From Paracoccaceae bacterium (GTDB taxonomy: Bacteria > Pseudomonadota > Alphaproteobacteria > Rhodobacterales > Rhodobacteraceae), in assembly GCA_022822495.1 (NCBI GenBank), contig JAJEBQ010000052.1, positions 1 to 64,000 of the forward strand: 64,000 nt of DNA. Reading direction: 5' to 3'. The notes under the pieces were generated by a model. It had not been told where the DNA came from. It saw nothing but the letters and a program-made list of their open reading frames with translations, and did not search any database. Position numbers and translations under genes: made by a program. Positions within the stretch are counted from its first letter, which is position 1. Every line of letters starts with the position of its first letter. Positions 25,683 to 34,407 of this stretch are shown here, piece after piece.

Positions 25683-26652
25683 CCTTAAATCCGCGGAAAT
25701 CGCGGCCTCCGAAGCAGTACATAAGTTCCAGGGTTGGGACCTTGTTCAAATGCTGAGTGTTAGTGAAAACATCATTTTTGAAGTTGGGAATGAAGCAGGC
25801 GACAAGGCCGTTTTACGTGTGCATCGACCGAATTACCAAACCCGTTCATCTATCCAGTCAGAGTTGCTGTGGATGGCCTTCCTGGCGGCAAATGGAATAA
25901 CGACCCCTGAACCAATAAAGACCAAATCTGGTGGATACATAACAACAACGACAAGCAAACTTCAGGTATCCATGCTCAGCTGGATTGAGGGTGAGACTTT
26001 ACAATCCTTACATGCAAGAACCATCGGCTTATCACCAGAAATCGAAGCCTTATATTTCCGCCTTGGAAAAAAGATTGGTACCATTCACAATGCCTCCGAC
26101 AATTTTCGACATCAACCGATGTTTGAACGGGACAGTTGGGATCTTGAAGGGTTACTAGGGGACAACCCCAAATGGGGTCGATTTTGGGAGAATCCCTCTC
26201 TTGCAGAGGAAGAAATCACCTTCTTGCTGCGATTGAAATCAACCTTACGAGGTCACTTGCAAAGATATATGGCCGATGGGGCCGATTTTGGTCTGATCCA
26301 TGCTGACGTGATTTCGGAAAATGTTCTTGTCCATAATGGGGAACCCATAATTATTGACTATGACGACAGTGGTTTTGGCTTTCGGATGTACGACTTGGCT
26401 GTCCCGCTGTACCGCTTTTTCCCCTCGCCAAATTACGAGAAGCTAGCCGGTCTCCTGAAGAGTGGTTATAAAACTCGTCGTCAACTTTCCGAGGAATCCT
26501 GGAAATTGTTAGATGTATTTGTCCTTCTGCGAAGGTTAGCTCTGCTCGGTTGGGTTGTACCACGCAAACCCCCTCACGAGATCACTTCCAGAACCAGGGA
26601 AAACATCAAGGCCGTTACTTTACTTGCGCATAAAATTGATCTGACGGTTTGA
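25642..26652 (+). CDS. APH / homoserine-kinase-II-like kinase paired with the aminotransferase
   Basis: A kinase of up to 336 residues with the aminoglycoside-phosphotransferase fold. The Brenner motif LIHADVISENVLVHNGEP and the metal-binding IIIDYDDSGFG are clear, and an N-lobe glycine-poor loop (NIIFEVGNE, then AVLRVHRP) is visible. The reading frame opens at TTG 25642, overlapping the aminotransferase by 41 bases. TTG 25657 or 25663 are equally possible starts, and none has a strong ribosome site, so translational coupling is likely. Family members phosphorylate choline, homoserine, hydroxylysine and similar alcohols. Confidence 0.75.
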   Translation: MKKFWLTLRNIEINLKSAEIAASEAVHKFQGWDLVQMLSVSENIIFEVGNEAGDKAVLRVHRPNYQTRSSIQSELLWMAFLAANGITTPEPIKTKSGGYITTTTSKLQVSMLSWIEGETLQSLHARTIGLSPEIEALYFRLGKKIGTIHNASDNFRHQPMFERDSWDLEGLLGDNPKWGRFWENPSLAEEEITFLLRLKSTLRGHLQRYMADGADFGLIHADVISENVLVHNGEPIIIDYDDSGFGFRMYDLAVPLYRFFPSPNYEKLAGLLKSGYKTRRQLSEESWKLLDVFVLLRRLALLGWVVPRKPPHEITSRTRENIKAVTLLAHKIDLTV

Positions 26653-26922
26653 TCCCATCAAAATAACATGTGTCATTGGATGTTGCTTTTCTTGGGAGTT
26701 AAAGACAATAGTACCATGAATATTTTAAAGGTTTGTTTTATCCCTAACTCTCACTTATTGTATATACGACACAAAAAGAAGGTGCCTTGCCCAGGTCTGA
26801 CACCACCCCCTGCTGCAACATCCAGAACTTACTTTTGCCAGGGTCGGTTAGCAAGGCTACCTAGGGTCTTTGTGCTAGCCGGTGCCTGTCGGCACGTGTA
26901 GAATACCATCCTCGGGCAATAG

Positions 26923-27177
26923 AACCGGCTCTATGAGGATGTTGTCAATACCAGCCAGGACTTTAATCGCTGCTGTAGCCGTAAGGCCAAGAGCAATCAC
27001 CGTGGGCGAGAGTTTAAGTGCATCGTCTGCGGCCATGCGGATCATGCAGACCTGAATGTGGCCCGCAACATACTGGCCTTCAAGATTAGCGCTTCTGCAC
27101 AGGGAGGGGCCTTCGGTTTACCGACTCCAAAGAACCGTGAAACAATAATGTCACTTTGGTATATTAAGTCACTTTAA
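26923..27177 (+). pseudogene. tnpB: C-terminal remnant of an IS200/IS605-family TnpB
   Basis: One frame contains VVNTSQDFNRCCSRK, FKCIVCGHADHADLNVARN and ILAFK, which is the zinc-ribbon end of TnpB/OrfB proteins, with the last catalytic Asp in DHADLN. Upstream the frame meets a TAG directly before the fragment, so the RuvC core is missing. It ends at TAA 27175-27177. In the preceding bases a GC-rich hairpin (GGTGCCTGTCGGCACG, about 26881-26896) and a run of CACC repeats may be other pieces of the element. No TnpA gene is present. Confidence 0.75.
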
Positions 27178-27196
27178 TAATTAGGGCTTTGTCCAT

Positions 27197-27829
27197 TTAC
27201 CAGGTTTCAAGCAATTTCTCCTTGTTGTAACGCTTGCGAAACTCCTCGCGAATATTGTTCCACCGGAATCGAACTGAATTCAGGACAATTTCCCGATCAA
27301 GTTCCTGAAACTCTTCAGTAACAGGTGATGAACTGGCCAGAGTTTCCGGACTGAGGGAAAAGGCATTCTCTCCAATAGCGGCATTCGCCCACATTATCTT
27401 TTGTGCTCTGCTGGCAAAGCTGTTTTTGGCTTGGGTCATGGTTGTCATTGGACACTTTTTATCTGAAGTTCTAGCAACACATTCTTCAAACACAAATGTT
27501 GCCATGGTGACAATTTTTTCGTCGGCAAGATCGGTTTTTGTAACAATATTGGCAATGGCATAAATGGTCAGATCAGAAAGGCAGGCGAAATATAATTCCC
27601 ATTTCGCCTTGTTGAGGGAGGGTGCAAAAACTTCATCCTTGAAGATATCAACATATTGTCGCCCCATCCTGGTTTTCAGGTAACCGTACAGGGAAGTCTG
27701 GGCAACATACGCTGATCTGGAATGGACGAATGCAATGAGTTTTTCAGGTTCGTTCAATTCCGAATTATCCAGACGCGAGTGAATAATCCGTAACAAATCC
27801 CGGAAAAGGTCTAGAAATATTGCTTTCAT
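27197..27829 (-). CDS. Conserved hypothetical protein, alphaproteobacterial
   Basis: A 210-residue soluble, helix-rich protein with no signal peptide. Visible conserved-looking stretches are FVHSRSAYVAQTSLYGYLKTRMG, WELYFACLSDLTIYAIA and FVFEECVAR. I recall similar proteins in alphaproteobacteria beside transport genes, but no function is known to me. It is divergent from the DUF4212/symporter operon, with the promoters in the 145-base gap. Confidence 0.6.
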   Translation of the reverse strand: MKAIFLDLFRDLLRIIHSRLDNSELNEPEKLIAFVHSRSAYVAQTSLYGYLKTRMGRQYVDIFKDEVFAPSLNKAKWELYFACLSDLTIYAIANIVTKTDLADEKIVTMATFVFEECVARTSDKKCPMTTMTQAKNSFASRAQKIMWANAAIGENAFSLSPETLASSSPVTEEFQELDREIVLNSVRFRWNNIREEFRKRYNKEKLLETW

Positions 27830-27974
27830 TATCTACTTTGAGTATCCAATCTTAACCATGTGTTCATTTTTGGGTTGCACAGCCCAAACTGTTGGAGTAA
27901 AACAACCCCAGGTTTTATCCTAACATTATTTAGTTGAAAATTGGCTCATCAGAGTCGTAATTCAAGGAGGGTAT

Positions 27975-28274
27975 ATGGCCCAAAATACTTCAGCTGGGGG
28001 TGATCCAGCTCCAGTATCTCCTGCGCGACAGCAGGCAAGAGAGGCTCATTGGTCAAAAACGCGCAATCTAACGATTGTCGTTCTTGTTCTCTGGGCAATT
28101 TTTGCGTTAATCGTTCATCTTTTTGCCGGTGGACTTAACGAGATTTCGTTTATAGGTTTTCCGCTTGGGTACTATTTTGCTGTACAAGGTTCCCTGGCAA
28201 TTTTTGTAATCCTGATATTCGTTCATAACAAGATGCAAGACCGCATTGATGACGAAGCCGGATTAGATGGTTAA
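27975..28274 (+). CDS. DUF4212 small subunit of a sodium/solute symporter
   Basis: A 99-residue protein with two membrane segments (LTIVVLVLWAIFALIVHLFAG and YYFAVQGSLAIFVILIFVHN) after an N-terminal REAHWSKTRNLT, the classic DUF4212 pattern. These proteins are always encoded directly before VC_2705-type sodium:solute symporters and probably form a complex with them. A strong AAGGAGGG site precedes the ATG. The symporter gene starts 15 bases after its stop. Confidence 0.9.
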   Translation: MAQNTSAGGDPAPVSPARQQAREAHWSKTRNLTIVVLVLWAIFALIVHLFAGGLNEISFIGFPLGYYFAVQGSLAIFVILIFVHNKMQDRIDDEAGLDG

Positions 28275-28289
28275 GGGGAGGATAGAATA

Positions 28290-30113
28290 ATGGCAGAAAA
28301 ACCAAGAGATTTTATTAATAACCTACCTAAAATTTATGGAACCTACACCGGTGGCTTCATTGTGTTCATATTTATTATGGCCGTGTTGGAACAGATGGGT
28401 GTAGGCGCTGATGTCATCGGGATACTTTTTGTAATCTTCACTGTGTTTATTTACGCAGCCATCGGATGGTTGTCCAGAACGATGAATGTGGGAGCATATT
28501 ATGTGGCTGGGCGAGAAGTTCCGCCGGTATTTAATGGTATGGCGACAGCTGCTGACTGGATGTCAGGCGCTTCATTCGTTGCTCTTGCCGGCGGGATTTA
28601 CTTTGGTGGTCATGGCTATCTTGCATTTGTTGTAGGATGGACCGGCGGTTACGTGCTTGTCAACTCGCTGATGGCCCCATATCTAAGGAAATTTGGTTGT
28701 TACACCGTGCCAGACTTTATCGGTACGAGATATGGTGGCAATCTGGCCAGATTTGTCGCTGTAATTATCCTGTTTGTAGCATCCTTTACCTATGTGACGG
28801 CACAGATTAATGCTTCTGGGACCATTGCTGCCCGAGCTCTTCATATTGATTTTGAGATCGGAGTCTGGTTTGGTTTGTTGGGCATCCTTCTTTGTTCCAT
28901 GTTAGGTGGTATGAGAGCTGTTACATGGACGCAGGTTGCGCAGTACATCGTCTTGATTATTGCTTACCTGGTACCTGTTATCTGGATGTCAAACGTCCAG
29001 GGCTTTGGTATCATTCCACATTTCGGTTATGGCGACGCGGTCCAGCGTATTGCTGAACTTGAGGCACAATGGAATGTTGGTGCTGCTGCAACAGCCGATC
29101 CAGGGGTTGGTGGGGTCAGGGTTCTTACAACTCTGCACAATGACCCGGCCGGTGGTATGGCAAGCTGGAAATTCCTTACCTTGGCCATCTGTATGATGAC
29201 TGGTACGGCATCTCTCCCACACATTCTGATGAGATACTTTACGACTCCGTCAGTACGTGATGCCAGAAAATCTGTATCCTGGTCCTTGTTCTTCATTTTC
29301 CTCCTTTACTTTACGGCACCTGCTTTGGCTACCTTGACCAAGTTGCAGATCCTTGATCCGGAACTTGCCACTGGTATTATCGGGGCATCAATTGCTGAGG
29401 TCCAAAACCTTGCTTGGGTCCAAAACTGGTCCGCTGTTGGGTTCCTTGCCGTTGCAGATGGAAATGGTGATGGCATATTACAGGTCAATGAATTCTTCAT
29501 GCGACCTGATATTGTCGTTTTGGCGACACCGGAAATCGCCGGGCTTCCCTATGTCATTTCTGGTTTGGTTGCAGCCGGTGGAATGGCGGCAGCAATGTCA
29601 ACAGCAGATGGTTTGCTTTTGGCCATTGCCAACGCTCTGAGCCATGACTTGTACTACAAGATCATCGATCCAAGTGCTGACACTAGAAAGCGTTTGATCG
29701 TTGCCCGTGTCCTTTTGATTGGCATCGGGTGTCTGGCCGCGTTGGTTGCAAGTTTGCGATTAACCGGAATTCTGGGCGCCGTTGCATGGGCCTTCGACTT
29801 TGCCGCATCAGGATTGTTCTTCCCGCTCGTGCTTGGCGTGTGGTGGAAACGAGCCAACAGACCCGGTGCTATAGCCGGTATGGTCTGTGGATTCCTTGCC
29901 GGATCCCTCTACCTGTATTACATCAGGTTTGCAGGTGGTACCGAATGGTTCGGCATAGACCATCTCAGGTTTGCCATCATTGGTATGCCCGTCAGTCTGG
30001 TTGCGATGATTGTCGTAAGTTTGGCAACGGAAGAACCACCGAAAGAAATTCAGGATATGGTTGACGAGGTTCGAGACCCAACGGGTTCCGCAATTCTTGA
30101 TAAATCTCACTAA
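28290..30113 (+). CDS. Sodium:solute symporter, VC_2705/ActP-like
   Basis: A 607-residue SSS-family transporter with about 13 membrane segments. Family hallmarks are VGAYYVAGREVPPVFNGMATAAD, MSGASFVALAGGIYFGG, the sodium-site region MRYFTTPSVRDARKSVSW and GMAAAMSTADGLLLAIANALSHD. A periplasmic or cytoplasmic loop around residues 390-405 contains an EF-hand-like loop (DGNGDGILQVNEF), a feature of this subfamily. Short-chain carboxylates such as acetate are the known substrates of relatives; the ligand here is not determined. A terminator follows the gene. Confidence 0.88.
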   Translation: MAEKPRDFINNLPKIYGTYTGGFIVFIFIMAVLEQMGVGADVIGILFVIFTVFIYAAIGWLSRTMNVGAYYVAGREVPPVFNGMATAADWMSGASFVALAGGIYFGGHGYLAFVVGWTGGYVLVNSLMAPYLRKFGCYTVPDFIGTRYGGNLARFVAVIILFVASFTYVTAQINASGTIAARALHIDFEIGVWFGLLGILLCSMLGGMRAVTWTQVAQYIVLIIAYLVPVIWMSNVQGFGIIPHFGYGDAVQRIAELEAQWNVGAAATADPGVGGVRVLTTLHNDPAGGMASWKFLTLAICMMTGTASLPHILMRYFTTPSVRDARKSVSWSLFFIFLLYFTAPALATLTKLQILDPELATGIIGASIAEVQNLAWVQNWSAVGFLAVADGNGDGILQVNEFFMRPDIVVLATPEIAGLPYVISGLVAAGGMAAAMSTADGLLLAIANALSHDLYYKIIDPSADTRKRLIVARVLLIGIGCLAALVASLRLTGILGAVAWAFDFAASGLFFPLVLGVWWKRANRPGAIAGMVCGFLAGSLYLYYIRFAGGTEWFGIDHLRFAIIGMPVSLVAMIVVSLATEEPPKEIQDMVDEVRDPTGSAILDKSH

Positions 30114-30139
30114 CCTGAAAAATTAACGAGATCGTTTTT

Positions 30140-30169
30140 GGGCAGGATAACAATCCTGCCCAATTTTTG
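30140..30169 (+). terminator. Rho-independent terminator after the symporter gene
   Basis: GGGCAGGA (30140-30147) pairs with TCCTGCCC (30154-30161) across the loop TAACAA, followed by AATTTTTG. It lies 27 bases after the symporter stop and separates that operon from the YggT-like gene. Confidence 0.85.
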
Positions 30170-30180
30170 TTGGTTCCCTT

Positions 30181-30534
30181 ATGACATCTACACTTGGAGC
30201 TTTTCCGGCTTGGGTTCTACTCCTTGATTACTTCATGGGTATGATCATGTGGACCTTGATCGGCAGATTTGGTATGAACCTTTTTCTTCCGGTTGACAGC
30301 ACCTTCTTCTTTATGAAGGCGTTTGTACGATTGACGGATCCTATACTTAAAATATTTAAGCCCATTACTCCATCATTTCTTATTCCACCAATGATTCCAC
30401 TGTTTGTGGCGTGGTTTTTCTTTATGATCAGATTTTATTTGATGCCCTGGCTTTTGGGGTACTCGGTCATGGGAATGCTTTCTTTTCCACTTGAGAGTGA
30501 GATCGCTGCAGGAATTTATCAAATATTTGGTTAA
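30181..30534 (+). CDS. Small membrane protein, YggT-like
   Basis: A 117-residue protein with two or three hydrophobic helices. The middle motif FVRLTDPILKIFKPITPSFL resembles the conserved TDP-hx-hx-R/K-hx-hP segment of YggT-family proteins, and a hydrophobic segment follows it (MIPLFVAWFFFMIRFYLMPWL). The ATG comes directly after the terminator and lacks a clear ribosome site, so start and promoter are uncertain. YggT-like proteins are inner-membrane proteins linked to osmotic tolerance in E. coli; the role here is unknown. Confidence 0.5.
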   Translation: MTSTLGAFPAWVLLLDYFMGMIMWTLIGRFGMNLFLPVDSTFFFMKAFVRLTDPILKIFKPITPSFLIPPMIPLFVAWFFFMIRFYLMPWLLGYSVMGMLSFPLESEIAAGIYQIFG

Positions 30535-30628
30535 TCAGCCTCATTGAAACGCACTGAATGGCTAACCACATTCAGTAAGCAACTTTCGAATGAACTGTGG
30601 TATTTTGCCAGAAACATCAGGAGAATGA

Positions 30629-32458
30629 ATGAACGAAAAGGTTGAATCAAACGAGGCTCTTGCCCGCAAAAGTGGCATGAGGACCCTACGAAGGGTAACT
30701 CCTTTTCTTTGGCCCAAGAATAACTTGGCTTTTCGTTTCAGAGTCGTCTTTGCCCTTCTGTCCCTTCTTATAGCGGAACTTATCACACTTGGCGTCCCTT
30801 TTATCTACAAGAGTGCCGTAGACTCCCTGACCACAGGAGAAGCAATTGAAATGGGTGACGTTATCGCCATTGGAGCTGTTGCCTTGACCATTGCTTATGG
30901 GGTTGCCCGGATCATGAGTGTCTTCTTCCATGAACTTCGCGATGTGATATTTGCCAAGGTTGGTCAGCGGGCATTAAGAATGATTGCGCTGGAGACTTTC
31001 AAGCATATTCATAGATTATCGCTTCGCTACCATATAACTCGTAAAACAGGTGGCTTATCCAGAATTATTGAGCGAGGAGTCAAGGGTGTGGAATGGTTGC
31101 TCCGTTTTGTCCTTTTCTCAATAGGGCCACTTTTATTCCAACTCATGATGGTGTGTACGGTTCTTTGGATTGTACTGGGATTCTGGTACTTTGCTACTGT
31201 CCTTATTGCCATCACCCTTTATGTTTTCTTTACCTTCAAGGTGACTGAATGGCGTGTCCAAATTCGCAAGGAAATGAACAAGCAGGATACCGAAGCCAAT
31301 CAGAAGGCAATCGATAGCCTGCTCAATTATGAAACCGTCAAATACTTTGGAGCAGAAGAACGAGAAGCCCGAAGATACGACAGTTCAATGGAAAAATTTG
31401 AAACTGCTTCCCTGAAGACAACCTATTCACTGGCTGCCCTGAATTTTGGGCAATCCCTGATCATAACCGGTGGAACTGTAATCGTCATGCTCATGGCCGC
31501 GATCGGGGTTCAAAATGGAGATTTGACGGTCGGCGACTTCGTTCTTGTGAATTCCTACATGATTCAGGTGGCCATGCCTCTGAACTTTCTGGGTACTGTT
31601 TATAGGGAAATCAGACAGGCTCTGATTGACATGGGCGAAATGTTTGATCTTCTGGAAGTTCCCTATGAAGTTTCCGATCGACCTGGAGCCACCACTCTAG
31701 AAGTTAGTGGAGGTAAAATTGAATTCCGGGATGTTTCTTTTTCCTACTACAGCAATCGTCCTATTCTTAAGGGCATAAACCTGACCATAAATCCGGGAGA
31801 AACGGTAGCAATTGTTGGACCATCCGGTTCGGGGAAATCCACCATTGGAAGATTATTATTCCGTTTCTACGATGTCACAGAAGGATCCCTTGCCATTGAC
31901 GGACAAGATATCAGGGATGTCACACAAAGGAGTTTGCATAAGCAGATTGGTATCGTACCTCAGGACACAGTCCTGTTTAATGAGACTATTTTCTATAATA
32001 TTGCCTATGGGCTTCCCGACCCAAACCCCAAACAGGTCGAAAATGCTGCCAAATCAGCCAAATTACATGATTTTATTGCTGATCTCCCAGAAGGTTATGA
32101 AACCGAGGTAGGTGAGAGGGGCTTGAAATTGTCCGGGGGCGAAAAACAAAGGGCTGGCATTGCACGTACTCTTCTTAAGAACCCCCCAATTGTGCTGCTG
32201 GATGAGGCGACATCGTCGCTTGACACGGAAACTGAAAAGGAAATTCAGGACAGTTTCAATGAAATGTCTTTAGGTCGAACGGTTATAGCAATTGCCCACA
32301 GGCTTTCAACCGTGGTTCACTCCGATAAAATCATTGTTCTCGAAAGTGGCGAAATTGTTGAACAGGGTACACATGACGAATTGTTGGACCTGCACGGTAA
32401 ATATTACGCCATGTGGCACCGACAATTGGCCGACGAAGAGGAGGAATTAAGGGCTTAA
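30629..32458 (+). CDS. ABC transporter of the Atm1/HMT type, fused permease and ATPase
   Basis: A 609-residue half-transporter. Residues 1-330 form a six-helix type I exporter membrane domain with the family sequence EANQKAIDSLLNYETVKYFG (the NYE motif of Atm1 proteins). The ATPase domain has Walker A GPSGSGKST, Q-loop, signature LSGGEKQRAGIAR, Walker B VLLDEATSSLD and H-loop AIAHRLSTV. Atm1-like exporters move glutathione-linked sulfur or metal compounds across the inner membrane, acting as homodimers. A GGAG site lies six bases before ATG 30629. It is convergent with the gajB helicase gene. Confidence 0.9.
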   Translation: MNEKVESNEALARKSGMRTLRRVTPFLWPKNNLAFRFRVVFALLSLLIAELITLGVPFIYKSAVDSLTTGEAIEMGDVIAIGAVALTIAYGVARIMSVFFHELRDVIFAKVGQRALRMIALETFKHIHRLSLRYHITRKTGGLSRIIERGVKGVEWLLRFVLFSIGPLLFQLMMVCTVLWIVLGFWYFATVLIAITLYVFFTFKVTEWRVQIRKEMNKQDTEANQKAIDSLLNYETVKYFGAEEREARRYDSSMEKFETASLKTTYSLAALNFGQSLIITGGTVIVMLMAAIGVQNGDLTVGDFVLVNSYMIQVAMPLNFLGTVYREIRQALIDMGEMFDLLEVPYEVSDRPGATTLEVSGGKIEFRDVSFSYYSNRPILKGINLTINPGETVAIVGPSGSGKSTIGRLLFRFYDVTEGSLAIDGQDIRDVTQRSLHKQIGIVPQDTVLFNETIFYNIAYGLPDPNPKQVENAAKSAKLHDFIADLPEGYETEVGERGLKLSGGEKQRAGIARTLLKNPPIVLLDEATSSLDTETEKEIQDSFNEMSLGRTVIAIAHRLSTVVHSDKIIVLESGEIVEQGTHDELLDLHGKYYAMWHRQLADEEEELRA

Positions 32459-32496
32459 TTGGTCGTAATGAGGTTATTACACCATAGCGAAAGTTT

Positions 32497-34407
32497 TCAT
32501 GAGCTTGCAAGGTACAACCCCATTTCACCTAGAAATTGTGAGGGGTCTTTGGGCCAGTTATTATACTTCTTGGCCCTAGATAATACGAGTTGTTCACTAG
32601 CCCTTGTTATGGCAACAAAACAACCTCTTCGTTCTTCTTCTATTGTGGCCCCACCATTGGGATTCTTGACGCTATGCCAAGAAGGGCATATCTCTTGGGC
32701 TAGCCCTATAAAATAAACCCTTTTAAACTCCATACCTTTAATACTATGAATGGTGCCGAGGGAAACGGAATTCTGTCTTGGCGTTGGTTCCTTGGATCTC
32801 AACTCCATTCCTTGCAAGAATCTCTCTAAGGATACACCTTTCCCTGCACTTTGTATTTCCCCAACTATTCTATTCCAGGCACTAACATCTTCCTTGAAGT
32901 CACCTTTAAACTCGGAAGGTTTCAAACATTCGATCAATTCTTTAACTTCCCTCGAAGGATTGAAACTATCCCGATTTAATTTTCTTAGTAAATCTACGAC
33001 TTTCTTTGTTTCGCACGAAAGAGAATCCTTGAGTATGGATTCTATCCAAACTGTAAGTAAATCTTTCAGTTCCGTTTCTGCGTGCATAATAATATCTTCT
33101 GTTTCAACAGAAACTTCTGTAAAACTTCGAAATGTTTCATTTAATTTAACTAAATTGCGCTTGTTTTGGGGCCTGTTAATTTGTTTCAGACAAGCAACTA
33201 TCCAGCGCATTTGTGGTGATGAGAAATCATCTTTACGGGTCATCAATGAATTGGGTATTTTCTTTTCTTCCAACTTCTTTCTTATTGGCCCCAACAACGC
33301 ATTAGTTCTTGCTAAAACAGCCGTTTTACCCCGCTCATAGGGATTTAGATTAGCCAAACAATTGACAATTTCTGATACTTCTTCTTCATCACAATTGTGT
33401 ACCAAGCATTGAATGGCAGGATTATTATCATCCGATTTTACCTTGGTTGCTCGAGCCGGATGTTTTGATTTGTCTCGGCGAACATTGTAAACCATTAGCC
33501 TGTTTGCTGCATCGACTATGCTCCGAGGACACCGAAAATTGTCAGTAAGTTGGATTACTTCACATCCAAAATCGTTAACCAAACATTTTATACGCCGTAC
33601 ATGAGCCCCGTTCCATTCATAAATCGTTTGATCATCATCTGCAACTACAAACAACCTCCGAAAATCATTACCTGCCATTTGTTTAAGTAACTCGTATTGC
33701 GTTCCATTAGTATCCTGAAACTCATCAATACACCAGTATCGATATATGGTCTTATAAAGACCTCTTAACTCAGTTCGCCTCATCAATTGGCGGGTGTAGT
33801 ATAATAATGAATTAAAGTCTAAAGCATTAGATTTATTCATTTCTTCTTCATATAGTTGATAAACTAAACCTATATGTTCGGATTTTTGCCGATCCATACC
33901 AGCATTCTCTTGTAAAAATATTGAAGCTTCTTCAGGTTTAATCAATTTCGTTTTCAGACTGTCAATATATTTCAATAAATTGATGTCAATTGGCCACATG
34001 TTTTTGAACTCTTTTTTGAGAACATCCTCAAGTAAAGCTTCTCGATCAGCTTTTCTGGAATAAATTTCAAAGTTTGATTTAATTCCAATATGTGCACCAT
34101 GCTGGCGAAGTATTTTTGTACAGAATCCATGAAAAGTAAAAATTGCGGCACGTTCTTCCAAACCAGGTACAAGGTTAGCAACACGAGTTTTCATTTCATG
34201 TACTGCCCTATTCGTAAAGGTTAAAGCAAGAATTCGAAAATTCTTTTTCGGGGATTGTTCAAGTATTCGAGCTATTCTAGTGGTCAGTACCCTTGTTTTA
34301 CCTGAACCGGGCCCTGCCAAAACTAACAGTGGTTCGTCATTCCAATCTACTGCTTTACGCTGGATATCTGTCAATTCTTGCAAAGAAATATTCAGTTTAT
34401 CAGTCAT
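32497..34407 (-). CDS. gajB: Gabija defence protein GajB, UvrD-like helicase
   Basis: A 636-residue superfamily 1A helicase. Motif I is LAGPGSGKTRVLTTRIA (residues about 30-45), motif II DEFQDT near residue 228, motif III DDDQTIYEWNGA, motif IV/V text TIHSIKGMEFKRVYFIG and motif VI VAITRASEQL. It lies directly after gajA with a TGATG overlap. OLD-family nuclease plus UvrD-like helicase in one operon is the definition of Gabija. GajB is thought to sense nucleic-acid termini or unwind DNA and stimulate GajA. It is longer than the roughly 500-residue Bacillus GajB, with an expanded accessory region around residues 330-520. Confidence 0.85.
   Translation of the reverse strand: MTDKLNISLQELTDIQRKAVDWNDEPLLVLAGPGSGKTRVLTTRIARILEQSPKKNFRILALTFTNRAVHEMKTRVANLVPGLEERAAIFTFHGFCTKILRQHGAHIGIKSNFEIYSRKADREALLEDVLKKEFKNMWPIDINLLKYIDSLKTKLIKPEEASIFLQENAGMDRQKSEHIGLVYQLYEEEMNKSNALDFNSLLYYTRQLMRRTELRGLYKTIYRYWCIDEFQDTNGTQYELLKQMAGNDFRRLFVVADDDQTIYEWNGAHVRRIKCLVNDFGCEVIQLTDNFRCPRSIVDAANRLMVYNVRRDKSKHPARATKVKSDDNNPAIQCLVHNCDEEEVSEIVNCLANLNPYERGKTAVLARTNALLGPIRKKLEEKKIPNSLMTRKDDFSSPQMRWIVACLKQINRPQNKRNLVKLNETFRSFTEVSVETEDIIMHAETELKDLLTVWIESILKDSLSCETKKVVDLLRKLNRDSFNPSREVKELIECLKPSEFKGDFKEDVSAWNRIVGEIQSAGKGVSLERFLQGMELRSKEPTPRQNSVSLGTIHSIKGMEFKRVYFIGLAQEICPSWHSVKNPNGGATIEEERRGCFVAITRASEQLVLSRAKKYNNWPKDPSQFLGEMGLYLASS

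Noticed and set aside
27150-27187. AAGTCACTTTAATAATTAGGG near the TnpB remnant as a third copy of the 25-bp repeat
   Set aside because: Only a loose match around GTCACTT; too many gaps and mismatches to claim relation.
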